Source: Candidatus Zixiibacteriota bacterium
GTDB taxonomy: Bacteria; Zixibacteria; MSB-5A5; GN15; FEB-12
Reading direction: 5' to 3'
NCBI GenBank assembly: GCA_020344395.1
Contig: CP070824.1
Coordinates: 2,649,599-2,682,322, forward strand
DNA length: 32,724 nt
This document shows positions 16,567 to 24,429 of this stretch, one piece after another. Position 1 is the first letter of the stretch. Every line of letters begins with the position of its first letter. The notes beneath the pieces were generated by a model. It ran no database searches, was not told the origin of the DNA, and saw only the letters and a program-made list of their open reading frames with translations. Made by a program: the position numbers and the translations under genes.

Positions 16567-18294
16567 GTGCTTCGCAGAACCACCACCATAGGCCCCCTCG
16601 TATTCAGCCTGATCATACTGGGGATATCAACCCCCGGTTTTGGCAAGAAACGGACTTTTGAGCAGAGGACCGCTGAAATACTCGAATGCCTTCAGTCCTT
16701 TGACCCGGTAAGAGCAACGGAGCTGGGGATTCACTCCTACGATCACCGGCTGGCCGATTATTCATCGCGGGCCGTCAAGGACCAGATCAAGAAACTGAAA
16801 CAGTTTGAGCAAGTGCTGTACGGTTACCGGAAAGCCCAGTTTTCGCAGCAGCAGAAAATCGACTACAAGCTCATTAAATCGAATGTTGATATTGCTCTTC
16901 AGGACCTCGACAAGATTAAATGGCACCGAAAGTTGCCCCAACTTTATATAGATGAGGCGGTGGACGGAATATTCACCCTCATGGTGTCCCGTCACGCACC
17001 GATGTCCGAAAAAATCCACTCCATTCTGGGCCGTATGCGACAGGTCCCCGATTTATTCGCCACCGCCCGGAGGAATATCAAGAACCCCCCGCAGGTCTGG
17101 ATCGACCTGGGCAAGGAGGCCCTCGAATCCGGCCTTGAGTTTTATCGCCGGGTAGCCGGTCAGCTTATGGCCGAGTTTCCCGAGAAAGCAGACGAGATCC
17201 TGCAGGTGTCAACGGCCGCGCGCGAGGCCATGAATGATTACCTTGTTCACCTCTCCGGGATGGAGGCTGGAGCTGAAACAGCATTTGCCATCGGTCGCAA
17301 CAATTATGATTACAAGCTTCTTCACGAGTATTTCCTGCCGTTTGGATCGGATTCTCTGCTGAAGATCGGACAGAGCCTGCTCGAAGAGGCGAGCCGGCAA
17401 TACAGCGAGTACGAAGAGAACGTTGAAACGAACCACCAGAACGGCCTCGACTCGGTGTTTGTCCCGGCCAGTTTCTCCAAAGAGGATCTGCTGGATTATT
17501 ATTCATGGGAGTGCAACCAAGTTAGGACTTTCCTTGAAAGCGAAAACATTCTCTCGTTGCCGGACAGCCTGGCACCGGTGCAGGTTATCGAGGCCACTCC
17601 CGCTCTGAGTACCGTTATTTCCGGGAATTCCTATCAGCCGGCCGGGCCGTTTGAGCGGCAACAGACCGGCTATTTCTACGTTCGACCAGTGCCCGACGAT
17701 ATCGACCGCCGGCAGCTTGAAGCCCGTTACCGGTACGTTCACAGGCGAGGGTTCAGGGGGCCGGTAGTGCGTGAAGTGTACCCTGGACGCCACTTACAAA
17801 TGCAGATCGCCACGCAGCAGGAGAGCGATGTGCGCCGCTGGCAACAGAGCCCGATGATGATCGAAGGATGGGCGCTGTATGTAGACGAGTTAATGCACCA
17901 GCGGGGACTTTATGGAGAAGAGGACCCGGCCGCATGGCTCACCGTGCTCGGCGGAATCAGGTTCAGCGCAGCTTGCATAGTAGCCGAAGTGAAGCTTCAA
18001 ACAGGTCAGTTCACCTATGATCAATGTACCGACTGGCTGGTGCAGGTCCTGGACGCCCGCACCGAGTCAGCCGAACTCTACCTGCAGAATTCTGTGCGTC
18101 GACTGACCCTTGCGCCTACTGCCTGGATGACTCCCTTAATCGGCAGGCGGGAAATCAAACGGCTTCGTGAAGCGTGTGAACTGGCGGCGGGTCCCGCCTT
18201 CGTTGAGTCGGACTTTCACGACCGCCTGCTGGCCGAAGGATCTATCCCTCCCGCTCTGCTGTGGGAGATCCCGCCCTTCAGTACAGGCAATTAG
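16567..18294 (+). CDS. Secreted DUF885 protein with altered metal-site motif
   Basis: A GTG at 16567 with AAGGAG five bases upstream begins a 575-residue protein with a signal peptide (VLRRTTTIGPLVFSLIILG). It matches the DUF885 family along its length: SFDPVRATELGIHSYD near the start, VIEATPALSTVISGNSY, RPVPDD, EGWALYVDELMHQRGLY and SAACIVAEVKLQTGQ toward the end. Family members usually carry HExxPGHHLQ, read as a zinc-protease-like centre. Here it is R402-E-V-Y-P-G-R408-H409-L-Q, so the first and one later histidine are arginine. Catalysis may be lost or changed. The gene starts 60 bases after the RlmD-like stop and could be last in that transcript. The exported location and peptidase relationship are inferred from family membership. 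Confidence 0.85.
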   Translation: MLRRTTTIGPLVFSLIILGISTPGFGKKRTFEQRTAEILECLQSFDPVRATELGIHSYDHRLADYSSRAVKDQIKKLKQFEQVLYGYRKAQFSQQQKIDYKLIKSNVDIALQDLDKIKWHRKLPQLYIDEAVDGIFTLMVSRHAPMSEKIHSILGRMRQVPDLFATARRNIKNPPQVWIDLGKEALESGLEFYRRVAGQLMAEFPEKADEILQVSTAAREAMNDYLVHLSGMEAGAETAFAIGRNNYDYKLLHEYFLPFGSDSLLKIGQSLLEEASRQYSEYEENVETNHQNGLDSVFVPASFSKEDLLDYYSWECNQVRTFLESENILSLPDSLAPVQVIEATPALSTVISGNSYQPAGPFERQQTGYFYVRPVPDDIDRRQLEARYRYVHRRGFRGPVVREVYPGRHLQMQIATQQESDVRRWQQSPMMIEGWALYVDELMHQRGLYGEEDPAAWLTVLGGIRFSAACIVAEVKLQTGQFTYDQCTDWLVQVLDARTESAELYLQNSVRRLTLAPTAWMTPLIGRREIKRLREACELAAGPAFVESDFHDRLLAEGSIPPALLWEIPPFSTGN

Positions 18295-18449
18295 CCTGAG
18301 CGATCGCTGGTACCTGACCCGTTGTACGAATCCCCTCAGCGAAAACTCGGTGTTGCCTGGTCGGCAGATATTGAGTATATTCCCTGCGACCGGTTTCCCC
18401 ACCACTGTCAACACATCTTGCCGCGACCCGGCTGTTAGCTCCGTAGCTT

Positions 18450-20066
18450 ATGAACGATTCTGAACACCATAAGGACGATCCTGAGCGCAATCTGGATCTT
18501 ATAGCCTCCTGCGTGGAGCAGACTTCTGAAGGCATATCGGTATCTGACCTTGATGGGAATATCCTGTATGTCAATCAGGCATATGCCGCGATGCACGGAT
18601 ATAAGCCCGAGGAACTCGTTGGTGAGCACCTTTCCATCTTTCACACCGCTGAGCAAATGCCCGATGTTGAGACAGCCATCCGGCAACTCAAAGAAACCGG
18701 CCAGTTCATCGGGGAACTGGAACATGTCCGGCGGGACGGCACCGTATTTCCGACCTTCATGCACAATTCCCTGCGGCGAGATACGGACGGCAATTCGGTC
18801 GGAATGATAGCAACCGTTCGAGACATCAGCGATCTTAAGGAGACCGAGCGGGCCCTGCGTCACAGCGAAGCACGGCTCCGCACTATATTCCAAACCACCC
18901 CGGATGCAGTCTCCATCTCACGACTGGCCGATGGGTTGTATGTGGAGGTTAACGATGGCTTTATGGCCAGTACGGGTTACCAGCGGAGCGAAGTAGTCGG
19001 ACGATCATCGTTGGACCTTGGTATCTGGGATAATCCGGAGGATCGAGTTGCGTTAGCGCAGGGATTGAGAGAACGTGGTCGGATGGTTAACCTTGAAGCC
19101 AACTTCCGCGCCAAGAACGGCACTATTATAGTGGGTTTGTTGTCAGCCCAACTGATAGATCTGGAGGGTGAACCCCATATTATTGCTGTCGTTCGGGACA
19201 TCACAGAGCGTAAAGCCTCAGAAGAAGCGCTGAGGGAAAGCGGACAGAAGTTCAGAGACCTTGGAGAAAGCACACGTGCCGCCATCTTCATTTTTCAGGG
19301 CTCGAAGAATGTCTACGCCAACCCGGCCGCACTGACGATCACCGGATACTCCTTGGAGGAAATCCAAACGATGGATTTCTGGGAACTGATTCACCCCGAG
19401 TTCAGAGATCTGGCCAGGGAAAGGGGGATGGCGCGCCAGCAAGACCACCGGATTACACCTAGATATGAGTTGAAAATCCTCACCAAATCCGGTGAGACTC
19501 GATGGGTGGACTATGCCGGCACACGCATATCTTACCTCGGAAATCCAGCGGTTCTGGGGACAGCTTTTGATATAACCGACCGCAAAGAGGCAGAGCAGTT
19601 ACTCAGAGAGACTACCGAAGAACTGCGCACGGAACAGCAGGCGCTGGCTGACAAGAACGTCGCGTTAAAGCAGGTTCTGGAGCATATCGAGGAGGAACGG
19701 CGGGGCTACAAAAAGCGTATCTGCGATGACGTTCGGCAGACGGTGACCCCGTTTATCGAAAGGCTCAGGCGAATTGTCCGGGACGAAAGGGTTGAACCGG
19801 AGATAGAAGCTCTGATGGATAAGCTTAACGCTGAACTGGAACGGAATATCGACGCCTTCAGCGAATTATATGCGAGCCTCACGCCGCGCGAGTTACAGAT
19901 ATGCGAGTTGATCAAGGAAGGCCGGTCATCCAAACAGATATCCTCAGATCTCAGTCTGTCGTTGCTGACCGTTCATAAGCACCGGGAACAGATCAGGGAA
20001 AAGCTGGGTATCACCAATAAGCAGGTCAATCTGTCCGTATATCTGCGAAACCGACAAGCCACCTGA
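18450..20066 (+). CDS. Triple-PAS LuxR-type transcriptional regulator
   Basis: The 538-residue soluble protein carries three PAS sensor domains with PAC tails (about 12-130, 140-255 and 260-380; each ends in a VRDIS/VRDIT/FDITDRK motif). A long charged coiled coil follows (about 385-470), then a LuxR/GerE helix-turn-helix from about 476 (SLTPRELQICELIKEGRSS, then SLLTVHKHREQIREKLG). There is no histidine kinase, receiver or membrane segment, so it appears to be a one-component cytoplasmic sensor-regulator. The PAS ligands cannot be told from sequence; no obvious haem or flavin signature is visible. The ATG at 18450 lacks a clear Shine-Dalgarno. The gene stands alone, 155 bases after DUF885, with a probable terminator right behind it. 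Confidence 0.9.
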   Translation: MNDSEHHKDDPERNLDLIASCVEQTSEGISVSDLDGNILYVNQAYAAMHGYKPEELVGEHLSIFHTAEQMPDVETAIRQLKETGQFIGELEHVRRDGTVFPTFMHNSLRRDTDGNSVGMIATVRDISDLKETERALRHSEARLRTIFQTTPDAVSISRLADGLYVEVNDGFMASTGYQRSEVVGRSSLDLGIWDNPEDRVALAQGLRERGRMVNLEANFRAKNGTIIVGLLSAQLIDLEGEPHIIAVVRDITERKASEEALRESGQKFRDLGESTRAAIFIFQGSKNVYANPAALTITGYSLEEIQTMDFWELIHPEFRDLARERGMARQQDHRITPRYELKILTKSGETRWVDYAGTRISYLGNPAVLGTAFDITDRKEAEQLLRETTEELRTEQQALADKNVALKQVLEHIEEERRGYKKRICDDVRQTVTPFIERLRRIVRDERVEPEIEALMDKLNAELERNIDAFSELYASLTPRELQICELIKEGRSSKQISSDLSLSLLTVHKHREQIREKLGITNKQVNLSVYLRNRQAT

Positions 20067-20068
20067 CA

Positions 20069-20090
20069 TACGTATTAAATACGTAATTTT
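20069..20090 (+). terminator. Probable intrinsic terminator of the PAS-LuxR gene
   Basis: Three bases after the stop, TACGTAT and ATACGTA form a 7-bp stem around a TAA loop, followed by ATTTT. The stem is AT-rich and therefore weak, but its placement directly after the gene supports termination. Confidence 0.5.
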
Positions 20091-20158
20091 CCCTCATTGA
20101 CGCAGGCATTCAACTGGATATATTTGGCCACTGACACCGGGGATTGACATCTTGTAAA

Positions 20159-20214
20159 TACCCACCGGCCTTGTCCGACTAACACCGTGCTATTGCCCTA
20201 TAGGCCGGCGGGTA
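20159..20214. repeat. Imperfect 12-bp inverted repeat
   Basis: TACCCACCGGCC (20159-20170) and GGCCGGCGGGTA (20203-20214) are complementary at 11 of 12 positions with a 32-base loop. No T tract follows on either strand. Confidence 0.55.
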
Positions 20215-20225
20215 TAAAATTTGTG

Positions 20226-20323
20226 GCACATGTGCCTGAGGTAGCTCCCCCCTACTCGAAGCGGTTCTTAGCGGTACTGCCCCATTATCCCGCGAAGTTC
20301 GCACAATGATCAGGCACATGTGC
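20226..20323. repeat. Paired GCACATGTGC palindromes in inverted orientation
   Basis: GCACATGTGCCTGA (20226-20239) recurs exactly in inverse as TCAGGCACATGTGC (20310-20323), 70 bases apart. Each copy contains the 10-bp palindrome GCACATGTGC, extended to GGCACATGTGCC at 20225-20236. Two symmetric half-turn-sized sites look like binding sites for a dimeric regulator or arms of a cruciform. Confidence 0.55.
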
Positions 20324-20566
20324 ATTCTTATTTGTTGTCTGCGTCTCTACTGTTATTTCCAAATATGGTGGCCCGCCTGCACGCTTGGAGGTAGTTATTC
20401 GCAATTTCTGCGACCGTAACTTATTTGCTCCAGGTTGTCTGATGTCTCGGCCTCATGGATATCTGCTCATAGCCCGATTGGTTGCCCTGGCAGCTACACG
20501 GTACTGACGGGTGCTGACCGCCCGAAAACCGGCGTGCGGGGTCAACTAACTTGCAGGTCGTGCGTT

Positions 20567-22888
20567 CTACTCACACCTGAGCGCGTCGCTGGGGTTGGCC
20601 TGGGCGGCTCGGAGGGCATAGTGGCCGGCGGTGGAAAGAGCAATCAGCAGCGTCAAACCTCCAGCCACAGCGAAGGTCAGCCAGGAGGGCGAAATTGCAT
20701 AAGCGAATGAAGTCAACCAGCGGTCGGCTGCATAGTAGGCCAACGGCCAGGCAATCAGGCAGGCCAGACCGACCCCAACGATAAATTCTGTTGTGATCAG
20801 ACGCAGGATGGCAGTCACGGAGGATCCCAGCACTTTGCGGATCCCGATCTCACGGGCACGTTGCCGCACGGCATATGACACCAGTCCGATCAATCCCAAG
20901 CACGACATAAAGACTGCCAGAATCGAGGCCGCCGTCAACATGCTGGCCGTTCGCCGCTCCGACCGGTAGTGAGCCTCCAATCGCTCATCAAAAAAGCGTA
21001 CTTCTACGGGATAGTCCGGGACATACTTCTTCACTATTGCCTGAATGGCCCTGGCCGTACCCACGATATCAGCCGGGGCCACTCTAATCGCCAGGTTGTC
21101 GCTCCAACCGGGCCGTATGGCCAGCACCAGAGGCTGTATTTCATAATGCAGGGAACGATGATGGTAATCCTTGACCACGCCAACGATGCGACCGTCCTGA
21201 CCTGACAGAGAAAACCGTTTGCCCACCGGCGAGGTCATGTTCATTGCAGCTACCGCCGCTTCATTCACTATGTAGCCACTTTCCAGATCAGTGGCAAAGT
21301 TGGGCGAGAAAAATCGCCCCTCGACCATCTCGATACCGAAAACTTCGGCGAAGCTGTACCCGGCTGATTGCACACCCACACATATCTCCTCACCCTCCAA
21401 CTGGCCTTCCCAGGCAACGTTGCGGGTGGTGGATTCACGTCGGTCCAGCATGGTGTTGGTAAACGTATATCTGAGCACATTCGGATTGGCGTCCAGATCA
21501 TTCATGATTGGCTGCAACTGAGCGAAGATGTCGCTCTGCAGCGTCAGATAGAGAATCGCCTCGTGATTGTAGCCTAAGTCCTTGGATTTCAGATAGTCCA
21601 TTTGATGGTAGACCACCATGGCACCTGTTATCAGGAATATCGAGATACTGAACTGACCCACCACCAGAGCCCGGCGAATCAGTGAGGTGCGGCCGCCCCG
21701 GCCAGACGAGACCCGGAAAACCCTCGTGGGCTGAAATGAGGAAAGAACCAGCGAAGGGTAGATGCCGGCTATGACACCCGTAATCAGCGCAACTACCAAC
21801 ACCCCGACAACCAGCACTGGATCGGTGAACACTCCTGATGACAAATTCCGATTTACCAGCGCCTCAAAAGGCTCTCGGAGAAATTCGGCAAGGCTGAGCG
21901 CCAGTATGGCCGAGACCGTCGCCACGACAACCGTCTCGCCCATGAATTGTCGGATAAGGTGTGATCGCCGTGCGCCGACAACCTTTCTGATGCCGACCTC
22001 GCGAGCGCGATCGGAAGCACGGGCGGTGGCCAGGTTGACATAGTTGACGCCGGCCGACAGCAATATCAGCAAGGCCGCCCCTATGAATACATAGATATAG
22101 ACGATGGGTGGGTTACCGTCCCCACTCCCGGCGAGATATATTTCCCTGATCGGCTCCATTCGCATCTGAACCTCAAACCCTCTGGCGTCGGCGAATTGCT
22201 GAACCTTGGCCAGCAGGGCCGTTACATCGGTACCGGGCTTGACCATGACGTAATTCCACATGTCACCATCTTCCCAACTGTCCATCGGGGGGAACCAGGA
22301 GAAAATGACATTCAGGAACCTCACGTTCACCAGGGCTTCGAATTGGAGATGGGAATTGAAAGGAACGTCCTTCATGACGCCTGTCACCATCACATTTTGG
22401 CGTTTCTCGATACTGATCGTCTGGCCGATTGGATCTTCGTCACCGAAAATGCGTGCCGCCAGGCTCTCGCTCAGGACAATCGATTCCGGTGATTCCAGCA
22501 CTCGGGCGGCATCACCCTGAAGGAGGTCAAACGAAAACATGCTCAGAAACGACGGGTCGACGCAGTGCACCCGAGCATTGCACGATTCATCCTGGTGGCC
22601 GATTTGCCACCAGCGAGGGTGAACGCGTGCGGTGTTCTCAATTTCGGGGTACGACTCTTTCAGAAATGGTGCCAGGGCTGTCGGTCCCTGTCGGCTGGAA
22701 TCGTGGTAGACCTGGTAGATGTACGGGGCACTGGTGTGAAAAGAGTCATAGCTCAGTTCGCCGCTGACCCAGATCGATATCATGATCGAACAGGCCAGCC
22801 CTACTGTGAGTCCGAGTATACTGATAGCCGATTGACCTTTGCGCCTGAGCAGGCTTCGAATAGCTGATTTGAGAAAGTTGTGTAACAC
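20567..22888 (-). CDS. FtsX/MacB-type ABC transporter permease, second copy
   Basis: This 773-residue permease has the same length and domain order as the one at 6141-8462: an N-terminal helix (SILGLTVGLACSIMISIWV), MacB_PCD domain, FtsX core with AREVGIRKVVGARRSHLIRQ, a second periplasmic half, and a final FtsX core with AREIGIRKVLGSS. The two proteins clearly share ancestry but differ at most positions, so the duplication is old. No ATPase gene adjoins it. The start is a GTG at 22888 preceded by GGGAGGG on the minus strand. The PD40 propeller gene ends 136 bases upstream, so the two could share a transcript. The substrate is unknown; peptide or lipoprotein export is the usual inference for this family. 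Confidence 0.93.
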   Translation of the reverse strand: MLHNFLKSAIRSLLRRKGQSAISILGLTVGLACSIMISIWVSGELSYDSFHTSAPYIYQVYHDSSRQGPTALAPFLKESYPEIENTARVHPRWWQIGHQDESCNARVHCVDPSFLSMFSFDLLQGDAARVLESPESIVLSESLAARIFGDEDPIGQTISIEKRQNVMVTGVMKDVPFNSHLQFEALVNVRFLNVIFSWFPPMDSWEDGDMWNYVMVKPGTDVTALLAKVQQFADARGFEVQMRMEPIREIYLAGSGDGNPPIVYIYVFIGAALLILLSAGVNYVNLATARASDRAREVGIRKVVGARRSHLIRQFMGETVVVATVSAILALSLAEFLREPFEALVNRNLSSGVFTDPVLVVGVLVVALITGVIAGIYPSLVLSSFQPTRVFRVSSGRGGRTSLIRRALVVGQFSISIFLITGAMVVYHQMDYLKSKDLGYNHEAILYLTLQSDIFAQLQPIMNDLDANPNVLRYTFTNTMLDRRESTTRNVAWEGQLEGEEICVGVQSAGYSFAEVFGIEMVEGRFFSPNFATDLESGYIVNEAAVAAMNMTSPVGKRFSLSGQDGRIVGVVKDYHHRSLHYEIQPLVLAIRPGWSDNLAIRVAPADIVGTARAIQAIVKKYVPDYPVEVRFFDERLEAHYRSERRTASMLTAASILAVFMSCLGLIGLVSYAVRQRAREIGIRKVLGSSVTAILRLITTEFIVGVGLACLIAWPLAYYAADRWLTSFAYAISPSWLTFAVAGGLTLLIALSTAGHYALRAAQANPSDALRCE

Positions 22889-23024
22889 CGTCGTCCCTCC
22901 CTAAGATGAGCAAATCACTTGGTTGGTACTACGATTGCCCGCCCCCTTTGGTTTCGGACATTGACAGCCTTATATCATGTGGTATCGCCAATTAGCCTTT
23001 GAAGGCCCTATGATATCGGGCTTA

Positions 23025-23945
23025 CTAATCCGTGAATCCATCTTTGGGCTTTAGACTTTCTAAGAACGAAGCCTGCACCCAATATATATCTCCTCGTGAG
23101 CTGAAGAACAGGTAGTTACCGTCTGGTGATACATGCGGGATGGCAGCATGATTCGGGAATTGCAGATAATCATTAATATTGAACGCTGGGCTCCATTCGT
23201 CCTGTGCTGATCTGAAACTTATGAACAGGTTCTTGGTACCTTTCAGATCAACATTTGAATCGAATAATAGATATCTCTCCTCGGGATCTACAAAAGGATG
23301 ACCGGCCCAGTTCAAGCCGTTAATGCAATGCGGTAGTCTGACAGGCTCACGGATTGTTCCGGAATCACACTCGGCTCTGTAAATTCCTCTTTCAGTATTC
23401 CCTGTAAAATAGATGGTGCCACCCTTCGTCTCTGTCACAAACATCGGTTTGTAATTACTCACCGGAGCACCGAGAACTTCGCAGTCTGTCCAAGATCCGT
23501 TAGTCCTTCGTACTTGCCAGACATTCATTTCATGGCCAGTTGTAACACCATCTGGTAAAGGCCTGCGTGAGTTAAAGAAGATCCTTGGGCCGCTAGGTGA
23601 GAAATTGGGCTCCGATTCTCTGCTGCCATCACTGAACGGCGACAGCTGCGGACTGGTCCAAACACCACCTATACACATTGAGTGGTAAATGCGATTCTTC
23701 TTACTGTTGGGCATACGCCTGGTGAAGAAAATCTCTCTGCCGTCGGGTGCGAATGTAATACCTAATTCGAAAGCAGTATCAGTGGATATTATTCCAGGAG
23801 CAAAGACTTCAGGTGTGGTCCCCGGCGGCTCCAGGCCTAGATAGGGGCCGTTTAAAACCGGGAAATTGTTCGCCTGCGCCCCCGCGAGAGATGTAAACAC
23901 TAAGAGTGGCAGAAACACGAGTACAACCAACTTGTGTATTGTCAT
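23025..23945 (-). CDS. Secreted PD40 beta-propeller protein
   Basis: The 306-residue protein has a signal peptide (VVLVFLPLLVFTSLAGAQA) and then repeated PD40/WD40-like blades: ITFAPDGREIFFTRR, PNFSPSGPRIFFNSRR, GGTIYFTGNTERGIYRAE, PFVDPEERYLLFDSN and PHVSPDGNYLFFSSRGDIYWV. Such TolB-like propellers are exported, probably periplasmic, and bind proteins or ligands; no catalytic motif is visible. The ATG at 23945 follows AAAGGAAC. Codon use and base composition look more AT-rich than most of the window, a feature shared with the divergent ankyrin-peptidase gene. It lies just upstream of the second FtsX-type permease on the same strand. Confidence 0.87.
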   Translation of the reverse strand: MTIHKLVVLVFLPLLVFTSLAGAQANNFPVLNGPYLGLEPPGTTPEVFAPGIISTDTAFELGITFAPDGREIFFTRRMPNSKKNRIYHSMCIGGVWTSPQLSPFSDGSRESEPNFSPSGPRIFFNSRRPLPDGVTTGHEMNVWQVRRTNGSWTDCEVLGAPVSNYKPMFVTETKGGTIYFTGNTERGIYRAECDSGTIREPVRLPHCINGLNWAGHPFVDPEERYLLFDSNVDLKGTKNLFISFRSAQDEWSPAFNINDYLQFPNHAAIPHVSPDGNYLFFSSRGDIYWVQASFLESLKPKDGFTD

Positions 23946-24429
23946 CGAAATGTTCCTTTCAAGTATCGTCTATCTTTACGTTTATGGGCAAGTTTTGTTG
24001 TTACTCAAGCTATTATCTCCCAACGAGTTCCCGTGGTCGATGAATAGACAGTTTTCACTGGAAATGCGAACTCTGCATAAGTTTGGGGAGAGTGATATTG
24101 GAGCCGCTATTGCCTACTCAAGCCCGAGCCGCATCCGAAAGGTTCTGTATTTGGTAACGTCAACCTCACCATTGTTGATAAGCCGTTGCAATACAGGGGG
24201 GTACTTCATGGATATAAATCCGGCCAAAGTGTAGGCCACCGGCGGATGGGTCAGAGTTTGAATTATCCATTTCAGTTATGTGAATTATGTATAATTAGAG
24301 CGCTTCCAACCACCATGTGATTGACAAGATCTGGAACACAAAATACTACAATGCGTATAAGGCTTTATCAATGATTCAGGTTTGCGGGATCATCCGCTTG
24401 ACGACAACAGGAAGAGAGGAGTGGGATTG
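23946..24429. other. AT-rich divergent intergenic region
   Basis: These 484 bases separate the divergent PD40 and ankyrin-peptidase genes. Candidate promoter parts for the plus-strand gene are a lone consensus -10 TATAAT at 24290-24295 and a TTGACA at 24321-24326. On the minus strand, bases 24114-24275 are open for 54 codons and end in a protein-like stretch (NNGEVDVTKYRTFRMRLGLE), but have no ATG until 24209. That may be a gene remnant. Nothing else is recognised. Confidence 0.4.
24321..24349 (+). promoter_or_regulatory. Candidate promoter for the ankyrin-peptidase gene
   Basis: A perfect TTGACA (24321-24326) is followed by 17 bases and TACTAC (24344-24349), a poor -10. A consensus TATAAT at 24290-24295 with no good -35 is the competing candidate. 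Either would give a leader of roughly 75-130 bases. Confidence 0.3.

Larger units (their letters stand above)
20067..20566. other. Convergent intergenic region rich in inverted repeats
   Basis: These 500 bases separate two convergent genes and hold no convincing gene. Reading left to right they contain an AT-rich hairpin (20069-20090), a 12-base near-perfect inverted repeat (20159-20170 with 20203-20214), and a 14-base perfect inverted repeat (20226-20239 with 20310-20323), each copy of which contains GCACATGTGC. A region between two 3' ends needs terminators but not this many symmetric sites. An unannotated small RNA or regulator sites are possible. Confidence 0.5.

Noticed and set aside
18300-18307. 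GCGATCGC octamer, like the cyanobacterial HIP1 repeat
   Set aside because: A single copy in a GC-moderate window; nothing else suggests a cyanobacterium.
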